A stretch of 18,809 bases of DNA, from positions 1-18,809 of the forward strand of contig JAJYZD010000041.1 of the NCBI GenBank assembly GCA_021800315.1, written 5' to 3'. Positions 7,746 through 14,051 of this stretch are shown here, piece by piece; position 1 is the stretch's first letter, and every line of letters starts with the position of its first letter. The notes under the pieces are model-generated. The model saw nothing but the letters and a program-made list of their open reading frames with translations, searched no databases and was not told where the DNA came from. Both the position numbers and the translations under genes were made by a program. This stretch comes from Bacillota bacterium (GTDB lineage: Bacteria; Bacillota; Desulfotomaculia; Desulfotomaculales; JAJYZD01).

Positions 7746-8534
7746 ATGGAGTACACGGCAATCATCCTGTCCAGGGAAAACGGCGTCGGACTGATCCAAT
7801 TGAACCGGCCCTCCAAACTGAACGCCCTTAACGAAACGCTCCTGGCGGAACTGAAGGCGGCGCTGGTAGACCTGGCCGCCGCCGGCGACGTCAAGGCGGT
7901 GGTCCTCTACGGCGGGGAAAAGCTCTTCGGCGCCGGGGCGGATCTGAAGATGATCACGGCCCGGGCCGCTTCGACCGTGGAGGCCCATCTCTTCTTCGGC
8001 CGGGAACTCGGCCCGGTCTACGGGCAGTTATCCGACATGGGTAAGCCGGTAATAGCCGCCGTCGACGGCTACGCCTTGGGCGGCGCCTGCGAACTGGCCC
8101 TGGCCTGCGACTTGCGTGTCGCCGGCGAAACGGCGGTCTTCGGCCTGCCCGAGGTCAACCTGGGGCTTTTGCCGGGCGGTGGCGGCACCCAGCGTTTGCC
8201 CAGGCTGGTCGGCCCGACTCGGGCCAAGGAAATGCTTTTTACCGGGGAAAGCATAGACGCGCAGGAAGCCTACCGCATCGGCCTCGTCAACAAGGTCGTA
8301 CCCGCCGGCAAGGTCCTGGAAGAAGCTCTGGCCCTGGCAGAGAAGATCGCCCGAAAGCCCGCCTTCGCGGTCCGGATGATCAAGAGCGCGGTCGATACGG
8401 GCGCGGCCCTGCCGCTCGACGCCGCCTTGCGGTATGAAGGCCGCTGTTTCGAGATGCTGTTCTCGACCGCTGACGCCCGGGAGGGCGTCAGCGCCTTCCT
8501 GGACAGGCGTAAACCGCGTTTTTCGGACCGGTAG
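7746..8534 (+). CDS. Enoyl-CoA hydratase (crotonase family)
   Basis: 262 residues from ATG 7746; AGGGGGA at 7731-7737 supports this start over the overlapping upstream TTG at 7725. Both hydratase glutamates are present, E116 in GGACELALACD and E136 in PEVNLGLLPGGGGTQRL. The oxyanion-hole residues lie in GAGADLK (around 62-68) and ALGG (110-113). This pattern marks a true hydratase rather than an isomerase or hydrolase. It would hydrate a trans-2-enoyl-CoA to the 3-hydroxyacyl-CoA used by the HSD10-like dehydrogenase. Its position between the dehydratase subunits and their activating ATPases suggests it acts directly on the dehydratase product, for example tiglyl-CoA or crotonyl-CoA. It lacks the length and motifs of the ring-opening hydrolase Oah. 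Confidence 0.93.
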   Translation: MEYTAIILSRENGVGLIQLNRPSKLNALNETLLAELKAALVDLAAAGDVKAVVLYGGEKLFGAGADLKMITARAASTVEAHLFFGRELGPVYGQLSDMGKPVIAAVDGYALGGACELALACDLRVAGETAVFGLPEVNLGLLPGGGGTQRLPRLVGPTRAKEMLFTGESIDAQEAYRIGLVNKVVPAGKVLEEALALAEKIARKPAFAVRMIKSAVDTGAALPLDAALRYEGRCFEMLFSTADAREGVSAFLDRRKPRFSDR

Positions 8535-8589
8535 CCGGCCAAAAGAGCCATGGTGCCGCGGCGGATATTCGGTGGGGGGAAGGAACGTT

Positions 8590-9429
8590 ATGTTTTTTGC
8601 CGGCATCGACATTGGTTCGACCATAACCAAGATCGTCATCCGGGAAGACGGCGGCCGGCAGGTCGCCCTGGTCAGACCGACGGGGGCCGGGCACCGCCGG
8701 CTGGCGGACAGGGTCATGGAGGAGGCTTTGGAACAGGCCGGCCTGACTTTCGACCGGATCGCCTTTGTCGTCGCCACCGGGTACGGCAGGGTCAACGTAC
8801 CTTTCGCCGACGCCCAGCTCAGCGAGATAACCTGTCACATGAAAGGCGTAAACCGGCTTTTCCCCGGGGTCCGGACCATTATCGACATCGGAGGGCAGGA
8901 CAGCAAAGGCATCAAGGTGGTCAACGGCAAGATAGGCTCCTTCGTCATGAACGACAAATGCGCCGCCGGAACGGGCCGGTTTTTGGAGGTCATGGCCGAT
9001 TCGCTGGGGCTCGGCCTGGAGGAGACGGGCGAGATGGCCCTTGTCTCGCGGAGCCCTGTGAGCATGACCCGAATTTGCACCGCCTACGTCGGGCAGGAGA
9101 TCGTGTTGCGCATGTCGGAGGGAGTGCCGCTGGAAGACATCGTGGCCGGTGTCCACCAGGCTCTCTGCGGCCGGATCTGTTCCATGGTCAACAAGATCGG
9201 CATCGAAAAGGAGGTCGTGTTGACCGGGGGCGGGGCCAAAAACCCCGGCGTGGTCAAGTACATGGAGAAGATCATCGGCTTTCCCCTTCTCCGGCCGGCC
9301 GAACCCCTGCTGACCGGGGCGTTGGGGGCTTCCCTGGCCGCGCAGGACCTCTGGCGGAAGGCCGCCGCCGAAGGAAGGGCGGCGTCGCCCCGGGAACGGA
9401 CCCTGGCGCCCGTTTCCTTTTTTCAGTAA
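8590..9429 (+). CDS. BcrA/HgdC-like ATPase, electron activator of the dehydratase/reductase
   Basis: 279 residues, BadF/BadG/BcrA/BcrD ATPase family (ASKHA fold). ATG 8590 begins the conserved FAGIDIGSTITK phosphate-1 motif and lies close behind GGGGGGAAGG. The phosphate-2 motif is IDIGGQDSKGI (98-108). C124 in NDKCAAGTGRFLEVMA and C163 in RICTAYVGQE are the two Cys that bridge one [4Fe-4S] cluster between two ATPase subunits; they match C127 and C166 of HgdC. These proteins use ATP hydrolysis to push a low-potential electron from ferredoxin or flavodoxin onto the catalytic subunits. All canonical motifs are present, so this is the catalytically complete partner of the pair. It has a short Arg/Ala-rich tail beyond the usual end. 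Confidence 0.93.
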   Translation: MFFAGIDIGSTITKIVIREDGGRQVALVRPTGAGHRRLADRVMEEALEQAGLTFDRIAFVVATGYGRVNVPFADAQLSEITCHMKGVNRLFPGVRTIIDIGGQDSKGIKVVNGKIGSFVMNDKCAAGTGRFLEVMADSLGLGLEETGEMALVSRSPVSMTRICTAYVGQEIVLRMSEGVPLEDIVAGVHQALCGRICSMVNKIGIEKEVVLTGGGAKNPGVVKYMEKIIGFPLLRPAEPLLTGALGASLAAQDLWRKAAAEGRAASPRERTLAPVSFFQ

Positions 9430-9480
9430 TGAGCCGCGTCCGGCCGGGAGCGGAAAAGCCAGGGAGGAAGGGGGTTGCCA

Positions 9481-10266
9481 ATGGCCGTTTTAGCGGGCTT
9501 GGACGTCGGTTCCCTTCTCGCGAAAGCCGTCATTCTGGATGAGGCCGAGGGCATCCTGGCGCACAGTGTCAGGCTGGTCGCCGGCAACTTTCAAACCGCC
9601 GCCAGGGACGTACTGAACGCAGCCCTGGACAACTGCGGCCTTACGGCCGGCACGGTGGCGTCCCTGGGTACAACCGGCCTGGGAGCCGGCTTTGTAAACG
9701 GCCCCTCGCTGAGAAATACCGAGATATCATGCCAGGCCAGAGGTGTTCATTATCTCTTGCCCCGGGCCGGAAGTGTGATTGAGATAGGCGATCAGTCGAC
9801 GCGGGTTATCAGGTTGACCGGGCAGGGCAAGGTCGCCGACTGTGTGATCAGCGACAAGTGCGCCATGGGGAGCGGCCGGGTCCTGCAGGTCATCGCCAGG
9901 GTTCTGCGCATCACCCTGGAGGAGATGGGAGGATTGTCGCAAGAAGCCACCCGGCCGGTGTCCTTCAGCACCGGTTGCTCGGTTTTCGTCGAGACGGAGG
10001 TCATCTCCCGGATAGCCGAAGGCGCCGGGGTGGCGGATATAGTGGGCGGCCTGCACCGGGCGATGGCGGTCAAGATCGGCGGCATGGCGGATAAAGCGCG
10101 ACTGGAGGGCGATATCGCGGCCGCCGGCGGCGGAGCGTGTGATCCGGGACTGGTGAAAATGCTGGAGAAGGTGATCGGCCAAAAAGTCCTGGTGGTCGAC
10201 CGGCCGCTCCTTACCGGGGCCGTCGGCGCCGCTTTGATGGCCGCCGAAAGCCGGGGCAGGGGCTGA
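9481..10266 (+). CDS. BcrD-like ATPase, second activator subunit with degenerate nucleotide motifs
   Basis: About 261 residues, same family as the preceding gene but clearly diverged. The phosphate-1 loop reads GLDVGSLLAK instead of GIDIGSTITK, and phosphate-2 reads IEIGDQSTRVI instead of IDIGGQDSKGI. The cluster cysteines C127 (SDKCAMGSGRVLQVIA) and C166 (STGCSVFVETEV) are kept, 39 residues apart as in its partner. Benzoyl-CoA reductase BcrD also has an altered phosphate-2 motif, so a BcrA/BcrD-style heterodimer is likely, one full ATPase and one weakened. A TTG at 9475 is an alternative start with better spacing (7 nt) from GGAGG at 9463-9467; the choice changes only two residues. Confidence 0.88.
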   Translation: MAVLAGLDVGSLLAKAVILDEAEGILAHSVRLVAGNFQTAARDVLNAALDNCGLTAGTVASLGTTGLGAGFVNGPSLRNTEISCQARGVHYLLPRAGSVIEIGDQSTRVIRLTGQGKVADCVISDKCAMGSGRVLQVIARVLRITLEEMGGLSQEATRPVSFSTGCSVFVETEVISRIAEGAGVADIVGGLHRAMAVKIGGMADKARLEGDIAAAGGGACDPGLVKMLEKVIGQKVLVVDRPLLTGAVGAALMAAESRGRG

Positions 10267-10332
10267 GCGCCGGCCGGGCCCGCGCAAGCCCGCCCGCCGG
10301 ACAAGGGCGACCGGGAAAAGGGGGATGGTACC

Positions 10333-10788
10333 GTGGCGGGGGAATATCCCGATCGTCCCGTGGCGGCCGTAAGTATGCTTTTGGAGCGGCAGGGCCGGGT
10401 TCTCCTGGTCCGGCGCCGCTTGCCGCCGGCGGCGGGATTATGGGCTTTGCCCGGCGGGAAGGTGGAACTGGGGGAGACGGTAGCGGAAGCCGCCGTCAGG
10501 GAGGTACGGGAAGAGTGCGGGGTGGAGGCGCGGGTCCGGGAGGTCCTGACGGTTGTGGACATCCTGGACCGGGAACCGGGGCGCATCCGCTACCACTACG
10601 TGCTAGTGGTCTGCCGGGGTGTCTACCTGGCCGGCGAGCCCGCGCCTTCCGCCGAAGCGGCCGACGCCCGCTGGGTCGCGCCGGCGGAGGCGGCCGAACT
10701 TTCCTTAACGGAAAAGGTTTGGGAAGTAATCAGGCGCTATGCCGGAGAAAGTCGGGCCGCCGGGCGCCCGGACCCGCGCGGCAGGTGA
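10333..10788 (+). CDS. Nudix hydrolase (MutT/ADP-ribose pyrophosphatase-like)
   Basis: 151 residues from GTG 10333, with AAGGGGGA 7 nt upstream. The Nudix box is complete: G42-x5-E48-x7-R56-E57-x2-E60-E61-x-G63, with hydrophobic V64 following. It hydrolyses a nucleoside diphosphate linked to some X; the substrate cannot be read from the box. It lacks the extra CoA-pyrophosphatase (NUDT7/UPF0035) signature that I would look for in front of the box. It is the last gene before the terminator and is probably co-transcribed with the catabolic genes. Its role could be nucleotide clean-up or hydrolysis of an ADP-linked cofactor. Confidence 0.9.
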   Translation: MAGEYPDRPVAAVSMLLERQGRVLLVRRRLPPAAGLWALPGGKVELGETVAEAAVREVREECGVEARVREVLTVVDILDREPGRIRYHYVLVVCRGVYLAGEPAPSAEAADARWVAPAEAAELSLTEKVWEVIRRYAGESRAAGRPDPRGR

Positions 10789-10805
10789 AGTTCAGGGCAT
10801 GGTAC

Positions 10806-10827
10806 GCGGCCTTCGGGCCGCTTTTTT
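10806..10827 (+). terminator. Rho-independent terminator of the first operon
   Basis: A perfect 6-bp stem GCGGCC/GGCCGC with an extra-stable TTCG tetraloop is followed directly by six T residues. It lies 18 nt after the Nudix stop codon and ends the 1783-10788 transcription unit. Confidence 0.92.
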
Positions 10828-11104
10828 GTCGCCGAATCGCCGGCGGCAGGTTTGAATGATGATATTGGAGCGTGACTACGCATTGGCTTCCAACGGGAAA
10901 AGAAGGTTGTTCAAACTGCTTCGTCTTTGCACAACCCCTTCTCCGGGCGGTCGGTTGCGGTGGGTGAACGGCTGATAACCTGTGTTCGTCCGTCGGCTTT
11001 AGGGATTGGGAAATAAATAACTTGCTCAATTCAGGAACAACCCGGTGCGTCCAACGGCTACCGGCGTTTTTTGCCGCGCCTCTCTCCATCAGGGAAATCA
11101 AAGG

Positions 11105-11120
11105 TGGCACAGTTATTGCG
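11105..11120 (+). promoter_or_regulatory. Possible second sigma-54 promoter upstream of the main one
   Basis: TGGCACAGTTATTGCG keeps the GG and GC 12 nt apart and differs from the main promoter at only a few spacer and flank bases. It lies 234 nt upstream of the main promoter. No CATC/GATG array of the same kind is seen upstream of it, so it may be controlled differently, be a decoy or be a relic. Confidence 0.5.
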
Positions 11121-11200
11121 AAAGCATTACCAGGGCGCAAGGCATCAATGGTCTTTCCCCGGATAATTTTGGGTAAAGCTCCGACCCTGCTTACAACGAG

Positions 11201-11296
11201 CATCATTGATGGGTTCGGGCATCACCGGCGGTATCGCCGCAAACAAAAGGAACGACGACTGGAGCGGTCCGGCTGCGGCTGATGACGGTCAGCATC
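11201..11296 (+). promoter_or_regulatory. Upstream activator-site array of the second sigma-54 promoter
   Basis: CATCATTGATG (11201-11211), a middle element GCATCACCGGCGGTATCGCC (11219-11238) and GATGACGGTCAGCATC (11281-11296) mirror the three elements at 1373-1468. Distances to the -24 box are 138, 120 and 58 nt, against 137, 119 and 57 nt for the matching points of the first array. The repeated geometry argues for one shared activator. Confidence 0.7.
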
Positions 11297-11338
11297 GTTG
11301 AAGGATACAGATGAGCACAGCTGTCTGAATTTTCCCAA

Positions 11339-11354
11339 TGGCACGGTAATTGCA
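11339..11354 (+). promoter_or_regulatory. Sigma-54 (-24/-12) promoter of the ThDP-enzyme operon
   Basis: TGGCACGGTAATTGCA is identical to the promoter at 1510-1525, and the preceding CTGAATTTT-xxx-CAA is shared too. Transcription should start near 11365, about 160 nt before the ThDP enzyme gene. Confidence 0.9.
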
Positions 11355-11525
11355 GCTAACTTCTGCCGGGGAATGTCCTGTATGGACAATTGGAACCATG
11401 GCTGAATAAGCCGCCCCTTGTGCTTCATTAGCGGTAAGTGATTTACATAAAGGAGGGGGTGTTCTATTAACATTTTGCATGTTTTCAGCCAATAATCCGC
11501 ATAATAAAAAGGAGGGTGCTTGTTT

Positions 11526-13577
11526 ATGCCGCAATTGGGTATCGAATTTGATAAGGAAGCACAGGCGAAATTACCCGTGCCGCTGGGACAAAGGGAACTC
11601 TTTCCGAGCGTAGGCTCGTACATTGCCGAAGTGCTCAAGGAACAGGGAGTAACCATTGCTTTCGGGGTCCCGGGAGGGCACATCTGGCATTTTATCGATC
11701 CCATATCCCGGATAGGAATCAAACTGGTTGTCTTCGCCCACGAACAAACCGCGGTGTATGCCGGCGAGGCTTACGCCCAGGTGACCGGCAAGCCGGCCGT
11801 CTGCTTCGGTACGGTGGGTCCGGGCACCGGCAACTCGTTCTCGGCCGTCCAGCAGGCCTGGCTCTCCAATTCACCGATAATCTACCTGGCCGGCGGGATG
11901 GAGGTTGAACACGACGGTCTCTTCAACACCATCCAGGAGAGTTACGCCTACCGGTTTTTTGAGCACGTCACCAAGTGGGCCACCAGGGTGACCTATCCCC
12001 ACATGGTCAAGCAATTCCTGACCCGCGGTTTCAAGATCGCCCAGGCGGCGCCGAAGGCGCCGGTAGCCTTCGAACTGGGCATCGACTGCCTGTTCACGAA
12101 GGACGAGATGCGCCAGCATTACTGGGGCGGTTTTTTCCCGCAGCACGGCGACTACCTGCCCAACTGGCGGGGCGAGGACACCGCCCGGCCGCTGGTCAGC
12201 GCCGCCGATCCCGAAGCGGTGGCCCGGGCGGCCCAGGCGATCATGGCGGCCAAACACCCGCTCATGATCATCGGCGACCAGCCGGCTTGGGACAAAGCCG
12301 GTCCGGAAATGGAAGAGTTCGTCAACCTGACGAAGATGCCTTTCACCACCAGGCGTTTGGGCCGGGCCGTCATTTCCGAAAAACATCCCAACTCCCACCG
12401 GGGCATGCCGCCGTTCCGCAGGGACATCGACCTGATCATCAGCGGCGGGTTGAAAGTCGGTTTCTTCGACGGCTACGCCGCCGGCTGGCCGGAAACCATC
12501 CAGATTTCCAACGCCGACGAGCAGGTGTGGACCTACGTCAATACCAAGGAAGTGCTGCTCGGCGACAACAAGATCGTCTTCAAGCAACTGAACGACTATA
12601 TCAAGGCGAACAACCTGCAGGCCCAACTCGGACCGGAACGGGCGGAATGGCTGAAGAAATGCCAGGCCTCCAACGCCGAAGCCGCCGCCAAGCGGAAGGA
12701 AAAGGCGTACAAATACGGGCCCGAACACCCCAGGTACAAGGAAAAGAACATCCTGCACTATGGCTATATTTCCCAGGTCATCCGGGAAGTGTGCGACGAG
12801 TTGTACGACTCGAAAACGCGGGTCATGATCGACGGCTACACCATGTCCGACTTCGTCATGCCTTACCTGCAGTTTACCCGCCCCGCCTCCTGCATCACGG
12901 CCAACGACCAGGCCGGCGTGGGACACGGAGTCGGCCAGGCCATCGGCGCGGCTCTGGGCGACATGGAGAACAACGACCTGGTCCCGGTGCTGGCCCTGAT
13001 GGGCGATTCGGGCATGATGAACGGCGGCTGGGACGTGGAAGTGGCCGTACGGATGAAGCTGCCCATCGTCTACCTGGTCACCAACAACGGCGGCTGGATG
13101 CCCGGTATGAAGTATGTGTGGTACGGGCCGAACTGGGACATTATGGGGGACCAGGACGTCTACGGCAACGAATGGCGCGGCGTCAAGCAGCAGGGGCAGG
13201 AACGGCCGATCATCGACTTCGCCAAGTTCGCCGAGTCGATCGGCGCGCACGGCATGCTCTGCAACCGGTCGGAAAAATTCCGGGACCAGTTGAAGGAGGC
13301 CTTCGCCATCGCCGAAAAAGGCACGCCGGTGGTCATGGACTGCCACATGGATCAGCAGTTGTGCAACAAAGCCATCACGTCCACGGCCTACTGCCTGATG
13401 TATGCGCACATTCCCTACCACGAACTGCCGACCCGGGGCAAGGCGGCCCGGAAACGGTTCCTGGGGCACTGGTTCGACGGCCTCAAGAACGAGCCGGCCC
13501 TGCCGTTCCCGGATAGCTGGGAGCCGTTGTCCGAGGACGAATTCGGCTACGAACCCAGAGAGGAAATGTTCAAGTAG
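11526..13577 (+). CDS. Large thiamine-diphosphate-dependent enzyme, oxalyl-CoA decarboxylase / 2-hydroxyacyl-CoA lyase-like
   Basis: 683 residues from ATG 11526; GGAGGG at 11511-11516 fits this start better than the TTG at 11520. The Pyr domain (about 28-205) opens with VGSYIAEVLKEQGVTIAFGV and carries the ThDP-activating Glu, E73 in FAHEQTAVYAGEAYAQ. A central domain spans about 215-370, and the PP domain about 400-600 has the Mg/ThDP motif GDSGMM (493-498) with NN at 520-521. GDS rather than GDG is typical of oxalyl-CoA decarboxylase and 2-hydroxyacyl-CoA lyase, enzymes of formyl-CoA chemistry. It is over 100 residues longer than the usual 550-570, with a Lys-rich charged insert near 355-410 and a long C-terminal tail. 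It lies first in its own sigma-54 operon. ThDP enzymes of this broad kind have been reported as acetone-induced in sulfate reducers such as Desulfococcus biacutus. Acyloin condensation of formyl-CoA with a ketone is my inference; acetolactate synthase is unlikely given the length and context. Confidence 0.88.
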   Translation: MPQLGIEFDKEAQAKLPVPLGQRELFPSVGSYIAEVLKEQGVTIAFGVPGGHIWHFIDPISRIGIKLVVFAHEQTAVYAGEAYAQVTGKPAVCFGTVGPGTGNSFSAVQQAWLSNSPIIYLAGGMEVEHDGLFNTIQESYAYRFFEHVTKWATRVTYPHMVKQFLTRGFKIAQAAPKAPVAFELGIDCLFTKDEMRQHYWGGFFPQHGDYLPNWRGEDTARPLVSAADPEAVARAAQAIMAAKHPLMIIGDQPAWDKAGPEMEEFVNLTKMPFTTRRLGRAVISEKHPNSHRGMPPFRRDIDLIISGGLKVGFFDGYAAGWPETIQISNADEQVWTYVNTKEVLLGDNKIVFKQLNDYIKANNLQAQLGPERAEWLKKCQASNAEAAAKRKEKAYKYGPEHPRYKEKNILHYGYISQVIREVCDELYDSKTRVMIDGYTMSDFVMPYLQFTRPASCITANDQAGVGHGVGQAIGAALGDMENNDLVPVLALMGDSGMMNGGWDVEVAVRMKLPIVYLVTNNGGWMPGMKYVWYGPNWDIMGDQDVYGNEWRGVKQQGQERPIIDFAKFAESIGAHGMLCNRSEKFRDQLKEAFAIAEKGTPVVMDCHMDQQLCNKAITSTAYCLMYAHIPYHELPTRGKAARKRFLGHWFDGLKNEPALPFPDSWEPLSEDEFGYEPREEMFK

Positions 13578-13591
13578 TTTGGCTTTTCTTT

Positions 13592-13618
13592 GGCCCCCTC
13601 CGGAACACGGGGGGGGCC
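13592..13618 (+). other. GC-rich hairpin between the ThDP gene and the next gene
   Basis: A 10-bp stem GGCCCCCTCC (13592-13601) / GGGGGGGGCC (13609-13618), with one G-U pair, encloses the 7-nt loop GGAACAC. It lies 14 nt after the ThDP stop codon and has no T-tract. It may stabilise the upstream mRNA or partly terminate, lowering expression of the downstream genes relative to the ThDP enzyme. Confidence 0.5.
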
Positions 13619-13652
13619 GGGAGCCACACTTTTACGGGGGAGTACGTTCATT

Positions 13653-14051
13653 ATGCGAAGTGGATTGCTGGATCCGGCCAGGACGGAGATCGGCTGTACG
13701 ACGCTCAGCAAGGGCTTGATAATCGAAACGCTCCTCTATCATTACGGCCGGACCGGGTTTCCCGGTTTCATCTACATCGCCCTGGAAGACTGCCTGGCCT
13801 GCGACAAGGGGAGCGTGGTCAACATGCTTTACGATAACGAGTCTTCCCAGGCCTTTATCCCGCTGGCCAGAATAGACGAACTCGTCTTAAACATTCCGAA
13901 TAAAGAGGTTTTTGTGCAATATTGCCGGGAAAAACACGGCGTGACGGACTATAGGGCGGCCGGCCCGGAGACGAAGGACGCTTTATGGAGGGGCTACGAC
14001 TGGCAGTTTGCCGCCTCTGTGGGCGAAATCAGGATCGAGTGGGAGCAATGA
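13653..14051 (+). CDS. Unrecognised 132-residue protein
   Basis: I do not recognise this family. The start ATG 13653 follows a GGGGGAG run (13635-13641); an in-frame ATG at 13590 would run through the GC-rich hairpin and is unlikely. The protein is soluble, with no signal peptide or membrane segment. It has four Cys: C15, the pair C47-x2-C50 (EDCLACDKG) and C91. Mixed hydrophobic strands (GFPGFIYIAL, FIPLARIDELVLNI) suggest a compact alpha/beta domain, and it ends acidic/aromatic (IRIEWEQ). No RVxGY-type glycyl-radical motif is present. Its stop overlaps the radical SAM start (ATGA), so the two are probably translationally coupled. It might be an accessory or assembly subunit for the ThDP enzyme or a substrate or partner of the radical SAM protein; both are guesses. 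Confidence 0.75.
   Translation: MRSGLLDPARTEIGCTTLSKGLIIETLLYHYGRTGFPGFIYIALEDCLACDKGSVVNMLYDNESSQAFIPLARIDELVLNIPNKEVFVQYCREKHGVTDYRAAGPETKDALWRGYDWQFAASVGEIRIEWEQ

Larger units (their letters stand above)
10828..11525 (+). other. Gene-free control region and leader before the ThDP enzyme
   Basis: About 700 nt with no convincing gene on either strand. It is less GC-rich than its surroundings toward the 3' end. It holds a possible extra sigma-54 box (11105-11120), an activator-site array (11201-11296), the main sigma-54 promoter (11339-11354) and a leader of about 160 nt. The stretch 10830-11100 shows nothing I can assign. The leader contains an isolated strong Shine-Dalgarno-like run (11448-11459) that is not followed by a gene. 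Confidence 0.75.

Noticed and set aside
1783..10266. Interpretation as a toluene (bbs) operon
   Set aside because: Thiolase plus DUF35 plus SDR recalls bbsABCD, but the CoA-transferase (bbsEF) and acyl-CoA dehydrogenase (bbsG) genes and benzylsuccinate synthase are absent from the window.
5198..10266. Interpretation as a complete benzoyl-CoA degradation cluster
   Set aside because: No ring-opening hydrolase (Oah) and no 6-hydroxycyclohexene-carbonyl-CoA dehydrogenase are present; the crotonase and SDR look like ordinary short-chain beta-oxidation enzymes. It remains an alternative for the catalytic subunits only.
10730..11206. Minus-strand frame of 158 codons in the second control region
   Set aside because: It runs antisense through the terminator and the end of the Nudix gene, has no recognisable motif and no clear start signal.
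11871..13516. Long open frames of over 500 codons overlapping the ThDP gene on both strands
   Set aside because: Both are shadows of the ThDP enzyme; compositions are biased and no domain is visible.
13653..14051. The 132-residue protein as a glycyl-radical (YfiD-like) substrate of the radical SAM enzyme
   Set aside because: No RVxGY/F-type glycyl radical motif near the C-terminus.
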